Source: Dyella sp. C9
GTDB taxonomy: Bacteria; Pseudomonadota; Gammaproteobacteria; Xanthomonadales; Rhodanobacteraceae
NCBI RefSeq assembly: GCF_003332825.1
Contig: NZ_QIRF01000007.1
Location: forward strand, 84,649 to 148,648
DNA: 64,000 nucleotides
Direction of reading: 5' to 3'
The translations under genes and the position numbers were made by a program. Positions 52,624-63,470 of this stretch are shown here, piece by piece (the stretch's first letter is position 1; every line of letters begins with the position of its first letter). The notes below the pieces were generated by a model. That model saw nothing but the letters and a program-made list of their open reading frames with translations, searched no databases and was not told the DNA's origin.

Positions 52624-55545
52624 ATGGTGCAAGTTCGTATCGCAAAAACCGTGTTGTCGCATGCCTTGAGTCTCGCCCTGCTCGGAGCCGTGGGGGCTGC
52701 CCAGGCGCAGGATGCCGCGGCACCGGCCTCGACGCCGTCCTCCACGCAGGGCCAGGCCAATGCGCAGGGCAACAGCAAAGCCGCTCCAGCCAACGGCCAG
52801 GCCGCCACCGACGGCAAGGCCCAGTCGTCCGCCGACACCAAGACGCTCAATGCGGTCAACGTCAGCGGCAGCTATCGCAGCAGTATCCAGTTCTCCACCG
52901 ATGCCAAGCGCGACGCCACCAACGTCACCGACTCGGTATACGCCGAGGACATCGGCAAGTTCCCGGACACCAACATCGCCGAATCGCTGAACCGCGTGCC
53001 CGGCGTGCAGCTGACCCGTGACGTGGACGGTGAAGGCGTGAACGTGCAGATCCGCGGCCTCGGCACGGACTTCACCAAGATCCTGCTCAACGGCAACCAG
53101 CTTGCGGTCGCCTCGGCTGGCGGCCTCAACTCGCAGAACCAGAACCGCGAAGTGGACCTGGACCTGCTGCCGACCGAATTCTTCACCCAGCTCACGGTGA
53201 ACAAGACGCCCGAAGCCAGCATGACCGCAGGCGGCATCGCCGGCGTGGTGGACATGCGCACCACGCGTCCGTTCGACAATCCGGGCCCCCATGTCACCTA
53301 TTCGGCCCAGGGCAGTTACAACTCCATCGGCAGCGCCGTGAAGCCGCGCGGCGCGCTGCTCGCCAGCTGGACCAACGATTCCAACACCTTCGGCGCCCTG
53401 GTCGGCCTGCAGGCCTCGCGCAACGACTACGACATGCGCGGCTTCGAGACCGTGGGCTGGACCACGCCGCAGCTCAACGCCTCGCAGTGCGGTGGCACGG
53501 CAGGCTGCAGTCCCGCCGGTGGCAGCTGGGTGATCCCGGGCACCGTGCCGGCCAACGCCGGCAATGGCCTCACGCCGGGCCAGACCATCAACAATGCCTG
53601 GCTGCTGGCGCACAACCCCGGCCTCACCACCGAGCAGCTGGCCAATGCGCTGATCCCGCGCCTGGCCCGCCAGGCGTACACCGAGGGCACCAACGACCAC
53701 CAGTCCGGCATGATGTCGCTGGAGTGGCGTCCGGCCGACTGGGCGCACTTCTACCTGGACACCCTGTTCTCGCAGAAGGAGCGCCACTTCGACCGCGCCG
53801 ACATGGACCTGGTGGGCCGCAGCGGCCAGATGATCCCGCTGAACATGCAGGTCGACCAGAACAACGTGGTCACCCAGGCGACCTTCGCCAACGCGCAGTA
53901 CTTCCTCGAAGATCGCCCGTACGACCAGCACACCCGTTTCTTCAACATCAATCCGGGTGGCGAGTTCCTGTTCGGTTCCGACGAGAACATGAAGCTGGAT
54001 TTCCAGGGCTACGTGCAGCGCAGCTGGTACCGCCAGTACGCGCCGTCGATCGACGTGAGCTCGCCCACCACCACGGTGAACTACAACAACACCGGTGGCA
54101 GCTACCCGACGATCACCCCGGGCATCAATCTCAACGACCCGAACCAGGCGTGGACCTATTACCGCGTCAACATCCACAACGAAGCGCGCGTCACCGACAA
54201 CAAGGGCACGCACGAGGACTTCCAGTGGGGTGACGACTACAACAACCTGCGCGCCGGCATCGCGTACGACGACATCACGCGCCAGATCAAGGCGTATGAC
54301 AACAGCGCGGCATGGGCGGCGGCGGTGCAGTCCACGGTGGGCTCGAACTGGACGCAGTACCTCAGCCCGGGCCCGTACGGCTTCGTCTCGGTGAACAGCC
54401 AGGCGTTGATGAATGCCACCAACTACGACTACCTCAACGCCACCGCGCCGCTGACCACCGCGGCCGCCAGCGGCGCCAACGCGGGCACCATCCAGGAACG
54501 CACCTGGGCCTGGTACCTGGAAGGCAACGGCAAGTTCGACCTGTGGGGCCATGACCTGCGCATCAATGGCGGTATCCGCCATGCCTCCACCGACCAGACC
54601 ATTTCCGGTCCGTCCTCCATCGGCGGTCAGCTGCAGACCATCACGCTCGGCCACAACTACGGCTATTACCTGCCGTCGTTGAATCTGGCCTACAACGCCA
54701 CCGACGACGTCGTGCTGCGCCTGGCGGCTTCGCGCTCGATGACGCGCCCCGACCCGAGCGCGATGGTGCCCAACACCAACTTCAGCGACCCTGCGGCGGA
54801 AATCGCCACCGAGGGCAATCCGAAGCTCAAGCCGTACCTGTCCACCAACCTCGACTTCGGTGGCGAGTGGTACACCGGCAACGAGGGCTACGTGGCGCTG
54901 GACCTGTTCGGCAAGCGCATTACCGGCTTTACCGTGAACGGCGTGAACCTAGTGCCGTTCTCCTCGATGGGCATTCCGTTCTCCAGCCTCACCGATACGC
55001 AGCAGCAGGCGATCAACCTGCGTGGTGGCCCGGGCTCGGCGATGGTGCAGGTGCAGCAGCAGGTCAACGCCGACGGCACGTTGTTCATCAAGGGCGCCGA
55101 GACGAACTGGGTGCAGCCGCTGGACTTCATCTACAAGGGCCTGGGCTTCCAGGCCAACTACACGGTGGTGTCGCAGAAGAACATCGGCAGCGGCGTGCCG
55201 GCGCAGGCGATCGGCATCTCGCCGCACACCTACAACGTCACCACCTACTGGGAAGGCTACGGTGCCTCGGTGCGCCTGTCCTACGTGTGGAACTCCTCGC
55301 AGATCAGCTCCACGCTCAACCAGAACGGCCTGCCGTTCGCGCAGATCAAGACGGACGCGCGTGGCCAGCTCGACCTGTCGGCCAGCTACCAGTTCGCCAA
55401 CCTGCCGTCCAAGCCGATGCTCACGTTGAACGTCATCAACATGACCAACGCGAACTTCCGCCAGACGCTCACCTACGAGAACGCCGCGTACAGCTACTAC
55501 ACTCCGGGCTATACGATCATGCTCGGCATTCGAGGCAGCTTCTGA
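52624..55545 (+). CDS. TonB-dependent receptor (likely xylo-oligosaccharide uptake)
   Basis: This 973-residue outer-membrane receptor has a signal peptide (LSLALLGAVGAAQA-QDA), a low-complexity Ala/Gln/Asn linker to about residue 72, and LNAVNVSGSYRSS in the TonB-box position. The plug includes DIGKFPDTNIAESLNRVPGV and VQIRGLGTDFTKILLNGNQL. A barrel ending GIRGSF completes it. The FPDTNIAESL plug type is common among carbohydrate receptors of Xanthomonadales and Caulobacterales. A xyl-box upstream and the xyloside symporter downstream support xylan oligomers as ligand. GAGGGGAG stands 1 base before the ATG, unusually close for an RBS; another start nearby is possible. Confidence 0.93.
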   Translation: MVQVRIAKTVLSHALSLALLGAVGAAQAQDAAAPASTPSSTQGQANAQGNSKAAPANGQAATDGKAQSSADTKTLNAVNVSGSYRSSIQFSTDAKRDATNVTDSVYAEDIGKFPDTNIAESLNRVPGVQLTRDVDGEGVNVQIRGLGTDFTKILLNGNQLAVASAGGLNSQNQNREVDLDLLPTEFFTQLTVNKTPEASMTAGGIAGVVDMRTTRPFDNPGPHVTYSAQGSYNSIGSAVKPRGALLASWTNDSNTFGALVGLQASRNDYDMRGFETVGWTTPQLNASQCGGTAGCSPAGGSWVIPGTVPANAGNGLTPGQTINNAWLLAHNPGLTTEQLANALIPRLARQAYTEGTNDHQSGMMSLEWRPADWAHFYLDTLFSQKERHFDRADMDLVGRSGQMIPLNMQVDQNNVVTQATFANAQYFLEDRPYDQHTRFFNINPGGEFLFGSDENMKLDFQGYVQRSWYRQYAPSIDVSSPTTTVNYNNTGGSYPTITPGINLNDPNQAWTYYRVNIHNEARVTDNKGTHEDFQWGDDYNNLRAGIAYDDITRQIKAYDNSAAWAAAVQSTVGSNWTQYLSPGPYGFVSVNSQALMNATNYDYLNATAPLTTAAASGANAGTIQERTWAWYLEGNGKFDLWGHDLRINGGIRHASTDQTISGPSSIGGQLQTITLGHNYGYYLPSLNLAYNATDDVVLRLAASRSMTRPDPSAMVPNTNFSDPAAEIATEGNPKLKPYLSTNLDFGGEWYTGNEGYVALDLFGKRITGFTVNGVNLVPFSSMGIPFSSLTDTQQQAINLRGGPGSAMVQVQQQVNADGTLFIKGAETNWVQPLDFIYKGLGFQANYTVVSQKNIGSGVPAQAIGISPHTYNVTTYWEGYGASVRLSYVWNSSQISSTLNQNGLPFAQIKTDARGQLDLSASYQFANLPSKPMLTLNVINMTNANFRQTLTYENAAYSYYTPGYTIMLGIRGSF

Positions 55546-55571
55546 TCGGAGCTCCATCGCATGAAACCATC

Positions 55572-55604
55572 GCGGCCCACCCGGCATCGTGCCGGGTGGG
55601 CCGC
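55572..55604 (+). terminator. Perfect 15-bp hairpin between the receptor and symporter genes
   Basis: GCGGCCCACCCGGCA, loop TCG, TGCCGGGTGGGCCGC. It starts 26 bases after the receptor stop and ends 51 bases before the symporter start. There is no T-tract: it may stabilise the receptor mRNA 3' end or end part of the transcripts. Confidence 0.55.
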
Positions 55605-55655
55605 AGCATGTAGGCTCACCCGACTTTCAGCGAACAGGCGGCACAGAACCAGCGC

Positions 55656-57140
55656 ATGAACAGCACTTCCGAAGTTCTCTCGGTCACGGAGAAGGTGGGC
55701 TACAGCCTTGGCGACCTGGCGGCCAACCTGATCTTCCAGACGCTGGTGACGTTCCTGGCGTTCTTCTACACCGACGTGTTCCGCATACCCGCCGGCACGG
55801 CCGCCACCATCATCTTCGTGGTCGGCATGCTGGGCGCGTTCGTATTCACGCCCATCATGGGCCTGGTGGCCGATCGCACCCGTACGCGCTGGGGCAAGTT
55901 CCGGCCATGGGTGCTGTGGACGGCCATCCCGTTCGGCGCGCTGTCGCTGCTGGCCTTCAGTACGCCGGCACTCGGCGAGCAGGGAAAGGTCACCTACGCC
56001 ATGGCTACCTATACGCTGCTGGTGGCGGTATACGTGGCCAACAACCTGCCGTACTCGGCGCTCAGTGGCGTGCTCACCGGCAGCATGGCCCAGCGCAACA
56101 GTCTTTCTTCATACCGCTTCGTGGCGGTGATGGTGGCGCAGTTCATCATCCAGGTGCTGCTGCTGCCGCTGGTGCTGATCCTGGGTGATGGCGACAAGGC
56201 ACGCGGCTTCCACAACACCATGACGGTGTTCGCCATCGTGGGCACGCTGTTCTTCCTGGTTACCTTCTTCACCACGCGCGAGCGTATCGTGCCAGTGCAG
56301 GATCAGGCCTCCAGCGTGCGTGACGACCTCGCCGATCTGCTGCGCAACCGCCCTTGGCAGATCATGTTGCTGATCACCGTGCTGCTGTTCATCAACCTCG
56401 CGTTGAAGGGCGGCATGTACATCTACTACTTCAAGTACTACCTCAACGAGGCGGATCTGGCCGGCTTCCTCGAGCGGGTGGGCTTCAATGGCCTGATCGG
56501 CGGGCTCACCCACCTGCTGTCCAGCATGGGCATGACGGAATTCCGCTGGCCCAAGGATGCGCCGCCCTCGGCCTTCAGCCTGTTCAACGCGCTGGGCATC
56601 ATCTTCATGATCGTCGGCATCAGCTTTTCCAAGCGGCTGGCCGACCGCTTCGGCAAGCGCGACGTATTCGGCGCCGCGCTGTTCGTGTCGACGCTGTTCC
56701 TGCTGGCGTTCTACGCCTACCCGCCGAATGCGATCGGGCTGGTGGTGGGCTCGTACATCCTGCACGGCTTCTTCTACGGCATCACCATTCCGCTGCTGTG
56801 GGCGATGATCGCCGACGTGGCCGACTATTCGGAATGGAAAAACCGCCGCCGCGCCACCGCCATCATCTTCTCGGCCATGCTGTGCGGCCTCAAGGTCGGC
56901 CTGAGCGTGGGCGGTGCGCTGGTGGCGGGCATCCTGGCCCACTACGGCTATGTCGCCGAAGCGGCCTCCGAGTCGCCGGAAGTGGTCAACGGCATTCGCC
57001 TCACGGTGAGCGTGCTGTGTTCGGTGCCCTTCCTGGTGGCGGTGCTGCTGCTGTTCCTCTACAAGATCAACAAGCCCATGGAGCTTCGCATCGAGCGCGA
57101 GCTCGGCGAGCGGCGCCTCCTGGCCAGCACGGCGACCTGA
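55656..57140 (+). CDS. GPH-family glycoside:cation symporter (XynB/YicJ-like)
   Basis: This 494-residue 12-segment inner-membrane transporter of the GPH family (MelB, XynB, YicJ) shows VTEKVGYSLGDLAANLIFQT at the N-terminus, the cation-site loop DRTRTRWGKFRPWVLW, NLPYSALSGVLT, and PLLWAMIADVADYSEWK in the second half. It probably brings xylobiose or xylo-oligosaccharides into the cytoplasm, because the next gene is a GH43 without a signal peptide. It forms a run with GH43 and aldose 1-epimerase, with short gaps. Confidence 0.92.
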   Translation: MNSTSEVLSVTEKVGYSLGDLAANLIFQTLVTFLAFFYTDVFRIPAGTAATIIFVVGMLGAFVFTPIMGLVADRTRTRWGKFRPWVLWTAIPFGALSLLAFSTPALGEQGKVTYAMATYTLLVAVYVANNLPYSALSGVLTGSMAQRNSLSSYRFVAVMVAQFIIQVLLLPLVLILGDGDKARGFHNTMTVFAIVGTLFFLVTFFTTRERIVPVQDQASSVRDDLADLLRNRPWQIMLLITVLLFINLALKGGMYIYYFKYYLNEADLAGFLERVGFNGLIGGLTHLLSSMGMTEFRWPKDAPPSAFSLFNALGIIFMIVGISFSKRLADRFGKRDVFGAALFVSTLFLLAFYAYPPNAIGLVVGSYILHGFFYGITIPLLWAMIADVADYSEWKNRRRATAIIFSAMLCGLKVGLSVGGALVAGILAHYGYVAEAASESPEVVNGIRLTVSVLCSVPFLVAVLLLFLYKINKPMELRIERELGERRLLASTAT

Positions 57141-57168
57141 ACGTCGCGCCCCGTTCAACAGGTATCCC

Positions 57169-58182
57169 ATGTCCGACGCGTATTCCGACAACGAGCTGGC
57201 CGCACTCGCGGCCAAGGCCATCTCGCCGCCGCTGGTCACGCACATCTACACGGCCGACCCTTCGGCGCATGTGTTCAACGGCAAGATCTACATCTACCCC
57301 TCGCACGACATCGAGGGTGGCGTGCCGTTCAACGACAACGGCGATCATTTCTGCATGGAGGACTATCACGTCTTTCGCATGGATGCGCCGGATGCCGAGG
57401 TGGTCGACTGCGGGGTGGCCCTGCACGTGAAGGATGTGCCCTGGGCCGAGCGCCAGATGTGGGCGCCCGACGCCGCGCAAAGGGGCGGCAAGTATTACCT
57501 GTACTTTCCCGCCAAGCGCAGCAACGGCCGGTTCCAGATCGGCGTGGCGGTGTCCGACCAGCCCGAGGGCCCGTTCACGCCCGAGCCCGAGGCCATCGAG
57601 GGCAGCTATTCGATCGATCCGGCCGTGCTCGAGGACAACGGCGCCTACTACATGGTGTTCGGTGGCCTCTGGGGCGGCCAGCTGCAGAAGTACCGCGACA
57701 ACACCTACGACGCGGCGAACGAGGAGCCGGCTGCGGACGAGCCCGCGCTGGGCCCGCGCATCGCGCGGCTGTCCGACGACATGAAGGGCTTCGCCGAGGC
57801 ACCGCGCGAGATCCTCATCCTCGATGAGCACGGCCAGCCGCTGAAGGCGGGCGACCACGATCGCCGCTATTTCGAAGGGCCGTGGATGCACCGGCACCAG
57901 GGGCGCTATTACCTGTCGTACTCGACCGGCAACACGCACTTCCTGTGCTACGCCACCAGCGACAACCCCTACGGGCCGTTCACCTACCAGGGCCGCATCC
58001 TCACCGAGGTGGTGGGTTGGACCACGCACCACTCGATCTGCGCCTGGGGCGATCGCTGGTATCTGTTCTATCACGACTCCATCCTGTCCGGCGGCGTGAC
58101 GCACCTGCGCTCGATCAAGATGGCTGAGTTGCAAGTGGATGCGCAGGGCCGCATCGCATGCCTGCAGCCGTATGGCGGGTGA
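57169..58182 (+). CDS. Cytoplasmic GH43 beta-xylosidase (GH43_1-like)
   Basis: This 337-residue enzyme has no signal peptide. GH43 propeller motifs are YTADPSAHVFNGKIYIYPSH with the base Asp30, SIDPAVLEDNGAYYMVFGG with the pKa-modulating Asp, and YFEGPWMHRHQGRYYLSYS with the acid Glu. The short single-domain form and the VFNGKIYIYPSHD pattern fit GH43 subfamily 1. It likely hydrolyses the xylo-oligosaccharides imported by the adjacent symporter to xylose for XylA; arabinofuranosidase activity cannot be excluded. Its end overlaps the start of the epimerase gene. Confidence 0.9.
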   Translation: MSDAYSDNELAALAAKAISPPLVTHIYTADPSAHVFNGKIYIYPSHDIEGGVPFNDNGDHFCMEDYHVFRMDAPDAEVVDCGVALHVKDVPWAERQMWAPDAAQRGGKYYLYFPAKRSNGRFQIGVAVSDQPEGPFTPEPEAIEGSYSIDPAVLEDNGAYYMVFGGLWGGQLQKYRDNTYDAANEEPAADEPALGPRIARLSDDMKGFAEAPREILILDEHGQPLKAGDHDRRYFEGPWMHRHQGRYYLSYSTGNTHFLCYATSDNPYGPFTYQGRILTEVVGWTTHHSICAWGDRWYLFYHDSILSGGVTHLRSIKMAELQVDAQGRIACLQPYGG

Positions 58183-59005
58183 TCCGGTGACGACGGCAGA
58201 TGCCGCCACGGCGCCGATCGAGCCCGGCCCGCTGCTGCGTATCGGCCACGGCGAATTGTCGGTGGACATCGCGCCTGCCGCCGGTGGGCGCGTGGCGCAG
58301 ATCCACTACCGTGGACAGCCGTGGCTGGTTGGCCACGAGCACAGTGCGGCCATGATTTCCTGGGGCAGCTATCCGATGGCGCCCTGGGCTGGGCGGATCC
58401 GGCATGGTCGCTTCCATTTCGAGGGCGCAGCCTGGCAGCTGCCGGTGAACCTCGGTGCGCATGCCATCCACGGCGTGGCGTTCGCGTTGCCGTGGTGGGT
58501 CGAGGAGTATTCGGCTACGCACGCCGTGTTGTCGCTGGCGCTGCCCGAAGACACGCGCTGGCCATTCGGTGGTGTTGTTCGCCAGCGTCTGGCGGTAGTC
58601 GACGCCTGCCTGCGCATGGAACTGTCGGTGACCGCCGGGCAACAGGCCATGCCGGCCACGCTGGGCTGGCATCCATGGTTCCTCAAGCCGGATCGCATGC
58701 TGTTCGCGCCGAGTGCCTGTTACCCGCGCGACGACGAGGGCATGGCCACGCTTCCGCTGGCCGTTCCGCCGCCGAGCCCGTGGGACGACTGCTTCATCCA
58801 CGCGCAGCCGATCGTGCTGGAGCGCGCGGGCCAACGCCTGCAGTTGCGCTCCGACTGCGATCACTGGGTGGTCTACGACCAGCCCGGACACGCCACCTGC
58901 GTGGAGCCGCAGACCGGTCCACCGGATGCCTGCAACCTTGGGCTCGGGACCCGGCTCGCGCCGGGAGAGAGCCTGTCAGCCTGGTATGAGCTGTCCTGGG
59001 ATTGA
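58172..59005 (+). CDS. Aldose 1-epimerase family protein
   Basis: This 277-residue cytoplasmic protein interconverts alpha and beta anomers of an aldose. It has the galactose-mutarotase fold: LSVDIAPAAGGRVAQIHY, SYPMAPWAGRIRHGRFHF, NLGAHAIHGVAFALPWWVEE with the catalytic His, ATLGWHPWFL with the second His, and VYDQPGHATCVEPQTGPPDA with the probable catalytic Glu. XylA prefers alpha-xylose while GH43 releases a particular anomer, so an epimerase here is sensible. The start at ATG 58172 overlaps the GH43 stop; GTG 58187 is an alternative. Confidence 0.9.
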   Translation: MAGDPVTTADAATAPIEPGPLLRIGHGELSVDIAPAAGGRVAQIHYRGQPWLVGHEHSAAMISWGSYPMAPWAGRIRHGRFHFEGAAWQLPVNLGAHAIHGVAFALPWWVEEYSATHAVLSLALPEDTRWPFGGVVRQRLAVVDACLRMELSVTAGQQAMPATLGWHPWFLKPDRMLFAPSACYPRDDEGMATLPLAVPPPSPWDDCFIHAQPIVLERAGQRLQLRSDCDHWVVYDQPGHATCVEPQTGPPDACNLGLGTRLAPGESLSAWYELSWD

Positions 59006-59014
59006 GCCGCGCGG

Positions 59015-59941
59015 CTACAGGTGCACGGTAGCCGACAGCAGCATGGGCTGGATGGTATGTCCGCCGGGGCCGTGCAGCTCGTAGATCCAGCGATATCGCA
59101 GCTGCACGTTGCCGCCGAGCCAGCGCGTGTCCCAGGTCACCTGCGGACCGACGCCCAGGCCCATGCCGTCATTGCCGTTCAGGCTGGGTGGCTTGTTCGA
59201 TGGGGTGCCCGGGTCTTCGCTGAACTGCTCGATCGCGGCAGCCACGCCACCGAAACCCCAGCCATTCGCGTTCTGGTGCATCACCATGGCTTCGACACGG
59301 CCCACGGCGGTGTTCTCGTACATCTGGCTGGATCGCGTGGAAAACACGTTCACGCCGAACACCGTGGCGGATTGCTGGTCGGCCGAAGGCACTTCCTGTG
59401 CAAAGGCTACCTTGGGAGTGAAAGTCCAGAAGCTCGGGTCGGTGTTGTTGGGCCGCCAGTTGCCCGAAGCCGTATTGGTCGCCGGCATGCCATAGGCGAC
59501 GGTGATGCGATTGGATTGGTTGATCCGATAGCTGGCGGCCAGCGGCATCACTCCAATCACATAGTGCGGCGCATTGGCCTGGGCGCCGCTGCCCGATGCG
59601 GCGGTCGCAGGCGTGCCGCTGCCGTAGGCGCTGGGCAGTGCTGGACCGATGACCAGCGAGGCGAAGCTCCAGCGGGCCTGCGGGTCGCCCCACGACTGCC
59701 ACACCGTCGGCGAGCTCAGCATGGTCAGTGGCACTGGCGCCACCTCGGCGGCGTGGGAGGCCGTGCCGGCAAGCGCCCCCGCGAAAATGCCCGGCGAACG
59801 CCAGTCGGCCGTGGCCATCGCCTGTGCATCGGCGGCCGGTGGCGCAGCACCGCCCGTGCCGCTGTCGCCGGCGAGTGTTGTTCCTGACACCGTTGTGGCC
59901 GCCAATGCGAGCAAGGCGGCAAACACCAGGCGCGGGCACAT
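59015..59941 (-). CDS. Outer-membrane transporter-like protein (MetA-pathway phenol degradation family)
   Basis: This 308-residue protein has a signal peptide (LVFAALLALAATTVSGTTLA) followed by beta-rich sequence with alternating aromatic residues, such as RWSFASLVIGPAL, PHYVIGVMPLAASYRI and GNVQLRYRWIYEL, ending in LLSATVHL. This is the pattern of the PF13557-type outer-membrane proteins found near aromatic degradation genes, often without proven substrate. It is convergent with the epimerase gene (9-base gap) and not clearly part of the sugar locus. Function unknown. Confidence 0.65.
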   Translation of the reverse strand: MCPRLVFAALLALAATTVSGTTLAGDSGTGGAAPPAADAQAMATADWRSPGIFAGALAGTASHAAEVAPVPLTMLSSPTVWQSWGDPQARWSFASLVIGPALPSAYGSGTPATAASGSGAQANAPHYVIGVMPLAASYRINQSNRITVAYGMPATNTASGNWRPNNTDPSFWTFTPKVAFAQEVPSADQQSATVFGVNVFSTRSSQMYENTAVGRVEAMVMHQNANGWGFGGVAAAIEQFSEDPGTPSNKPPSLNGNDGMGLGVGPQVTWDTRWLGGNVQLRYRWIYELHGPGGHTIQPMLLSATVHL

Positions 59942-60189
59942 GGCCAAGGCCCCCGGTCAAAGGCTTCGGATGGACGTCACTCACCCGGAGGCATCCAGTT
60001 GCACGCAACAGTGGTCGCGCCGTGGATGGATGAAGTCGATGGCGTGAACACTCCCAACGTGCCGCCTTACGCCCCCGAGTGGCGTATTAGGCGCCACTGG
60101 CCGTCAATCCACCGTCGATCTGGCGTTATCTCTTGCGCCGTCCCCTGTGCGCCTGCGGTCGGGCGGCGTGTGGGCGGTACAATGCCGGC

Positions 60190-60552
60190 ATGCATATCTT
60201 CAAAGTCTTCCATATCGAAGCGGCCCATCGCCTGCCCAACGTGCCGCCGGGGCACAAGTGCGCGCGCCTGCACGGCCACTCTTTCCGCATCGAGATCCAT
60301 GTTGCCGGCGAGCCCGACCCGCAGTTGGGCTGGGTGATGGACTTCGCCGACGTGAAGGCGGCGTTTGCGCCGTTGTTCGATCAGCTCGACCATCATTACC
60401 TCAACGACATCGAGGGTCTGGAAAACCCGACCAGCGAAATGCTGGCGCGCTGGATCTTCACGCGCCTGCAGCCCAGCCTGCCGGGCCTGGACAAGGTGGT
60501 AGTCCACGAGACCTGCACCTCCGGCGCCAGTTGCAGCCGCGACAGTTTTTGA
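60190..60552 (+). CDS. queD: 6-carboxy-5,6,7,8-tetrahydropterin synthase
   Basis: QueD makes 6-carboxytetrahydropterin from dihydroneopterin triphosphate, the first committed step to queuosine. The 120-residue protein has zinc ligands His13 (EAAHRLP), His28 and His30 (RLHGHSF), catalytic Cys24 (HKCARLHGH), [37 protein letters not shown] and the C-terminal [11 protein letters not shown] with the substrate-binding Glu. Length and order match the bacterial family. It stands alone here; other queuosine genes are elsewhere. Confidence 0.95.
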   Translation: MHIFKVFHIEAAHRLPNVPPGHKCARLHGHSFRIEIHVAGEPDPQLGWVMDFADVKAAFAPLFDQLDHHYLNDIEGLENPTSEMLARWIFTRLQPSLPGLDKVVVHETCTSGASCSRDSF

Positions 60553-60706
60553 TGCGTCGCAAAATTTCTCGTGCTTGTCGTAATTCAGCGTAAATCTTGA
60601 ATTTTTTGTTACACGACGACCGATTCAGGAAAAATATATTGCATTGCACAAAACGACTTGGTAGGGTGCGTGCCACTACCCCCCACTCCCTTCGAGGGAC
60701 CAAGTC

Positions 60707-61102
60707 ATGACGCAGCAACTGAACACCCAGGTTTTTGCCTACGCCAAGCAGCTTGCTGACAGCGCCTTCAAGGCTCAGTCGGTGGCGCTCAAGGGTCTGG
60801 AAAAGGTCGCTGAGCTGCAGATCCGGGCGCTGGAAAAACAGTCCGAAGCTGCTGCCGAGTTCATCAGCGATGCGCTGGAAACCCGTGATATCGATGGCCT
60901 GCGCGCGCTGTGGGAAAAGGCTGCCAGTGCCGGCCGCGAGAACGCCGAGCGCGCCGTGGCGGTGACCCAGGAGATCATCGCGGTTACGCAGAAGACCGCC
61001 GAATCGATCAGCGCCCTCGTGCAGGAGCAGCAGCAGGCCGCCAATGACGCCGTGTCTGCCCCGGTAGCCGCCGTCAAGAAGGCTGCTGCAGCCGCCAAGT
61101 AA
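60707..61102 (+). CDS. Phasin family protein
   Basis: This 131-residue helical protein of the phasin_2 type coats polyhydroxyalkanoate granules in many bacteria. QVFAYAKQLADSAFKAQSVA and KGLEKVAELQIRALEKQSEA are amphipathic repeats typical of the family, and the tail is Ala/Lys-rich (VAAVKKAAAAAK). No PHA synthase is in the window; some phasins of this group serve in stress or regulation. GAGGGA lies nine bases before the ATG, and an AT-rich promoter region (about 60590-60665) precedes it. A strong terminator follows. Confidence 0.9.
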   Translation: MTQQLNTQVFAYAKQLADSAFKAQSVALKGLEKVAELQIRALEKQSEAAAEFISDALETRDIDGLRALWEKAASAGRENAERAVAVTQEIIAVTQKTAESISALVQEQQQAANDAVSAPVAAVKKAAAAAK

Positions 61103-61144
61103 GACTGCTTTACCGACGCAGCGCTTCTTCCCCCCAGTTGCGTC

Positions 61145-61175
61145 AAAGGGCCGGACGGATGTCCGGCCCTTTTTC
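61145..61175 (+). terminator. Intrinsic terminator of the phasin gene
   Basis: AAAGGGCCGGAC and GTCCGGCCCTTT form a 12-bp stem around GGAT, followed by TTTTTC. This is a canonical terminator 43 bases after the stop. Confidence 0.93.
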
Positions 61176-61246
61176 TATGCGCGAAAGTTCATGTGGGCAA
61201 TTTGTGAACGATTCGGTGCTGGACAAGATGTCGCAGAAGGCGCGGC

Positions 61247-61276
61247 TTGTCGCTGTAAGTCCCGCACTGATATACT
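61247..61276 (+). promoter_or_regulatory. Promoter of the ATP synthase operon
   Basis: TTGTCG (61247-61252), an 18-base spacer and TATACT (61271-61276) lie about 70 bases upstream of atpI, after the phasin terminator. Confidence 0.6.
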
Positions 61277-61345
61277 TTTTGGGATTGGACCGTGGCCCGT
61301 AGCTGGTTCGGTGCCGCCTAGAGCGAAACCGCACGGGAACGTCAC

Positions 61346-61711
61346 GTGATCAACAGTCTTGCTTCCGGTCGTCGTCTGGCGCTGCGCATTATCTTGCTGC
61401 AGCTAGCCGTGGCGGCGGTCGTAGGCCTCACCTTCCTGACGCAGGGGCGCCGCGCTGCACTGGCGGCCGCTGCGGGCGCCACCCTGGTGGCGCTGGGTAC
61501 CGCGCTGCTGGCGTGGCGTACCTTCGCCGGATTGAGTGGTGGCGGCATGACCATGTGGCGCGTGATGTCAGGCGTGGTCTTGAAGTGGATCGTGATCGGC
61601 GGAGGGCTCGTCGCGATCCTGGGTCAATGGAAATTACCGCCACTAGCCGCCATCACGGGGCTGGTGGCTGCTTACGCAATAAATCTGCTGGCGTTCAGAT
61701 TCAAGGGCTAA
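61346..61711 (+). CDS. atpI: ATP synthase subunit I
   Basis: AtpI is a small membrane protein that helps assemble the c-ring. The 121-residue protein has four hydrophobic segments (LRIILLQLAVAAVVGLTFL, ALAAAAGATLVALGTALLAW, VLKWIVIGGGLVAIL and the last near LAAITGLVAAYAINLLAF). It starts with GTG preceded by GGGA, and lies 3 bases before atpB, which fixes the identity. Confidence 0.9.
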   Translation: MINSLASGRRLALRIILLQLAVAAVVGLTFLTQGRRAALAAAAGATLVALGTALLAWRTFAGLSGGGMTMWRVMSGVVLKWIVIGGGLVAILGQWKLPPLAAITGLVAAYAINLLAFRFKG

Positions 61712-62548
<837 letters not shown>

Positions 62549-62603
62549 GGTTTTTGTTTCATCCGGTTCCGCTTTAAACCGCTTTGCCTTTATCACTCTT
62601 TAG

Positions 62604-62912
<309 letters not shown>

Positions 62913-62996
62913 TTCGGCTCGGCAAGCGTCGCCGCAGTGCAGTAGCGCTGCGGCGATCGGCGGTTTAACGCGTTACCGGAGTTAATCGGAAAGCTC

Positions 62997-63467
62997 ATGG
63001 ATATCAATCTGACTTTCCTGGGCCAGATGGTCTCTTTCGCCATCCTGGTCTGGTTCACCACCAAGTTCATTTGGCCGCAGCTCAATCACGCGATTGAAGA
63101 GCGCCAGAAGAAGGTTGCCGATGGCCTGGCCGCCGCCGAAAAGGCGCGCGCCGAGCTGAAGGACGCCGACGCCAAGGTCGCCGCTGAGATCAAGCAGGCC
63201 CGCCAGCAGGCGGCCGAGATCATCGAGCGCGCCCAGGGCCAGGCCAACCAGATCGTGGACAAGGCCCGTGCCGAAGCCACCGCTGAGGCGAACCGCCTGA
63301 AGGCCAATGCCGCCGAGGAAATCGTGAGCATGCAGCAGCGTGCCCGCGAGGAACTGCGTGGCTGGGTCGGCCGCCTGGCCGTCCAGGGTGCGGAGAAGAT
63401 CGTGCAGCGCGAGATCGATGCGTCGGCCCACAAGGCCATGCTCGACCAGCTCGTGGCCGAGATCTAA
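62997..63467 (+). CDS. atpF: F0F1 ATP synthase subunit b
   Basis: The 156-residue stator subunit has one N-terminal membrane helix ([21 protein letters not shown]) followed by a long charged right-handed coiled coil ([20 protein letters not shown] and onward), ending in a helix that contacts delta. Length equals that of E. coli subunit b. The atpH start follows after 3 bases. Confidence 0.97.
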   Translation: MDINLTFLGQMVSFAILVWFTTKFIWPQLNHAIEERQKKVADGLAAAEKARAELKDADAKVAAEIKQARQQAAEIIERAQGQANQIVDKARAEATAEANRLKANAAEEIVSMQQRAREELRGWVGRLAVQGAEKIVQREIDASAHKAMLDQLVAEI

Positions 63468-63470
63468 GCC

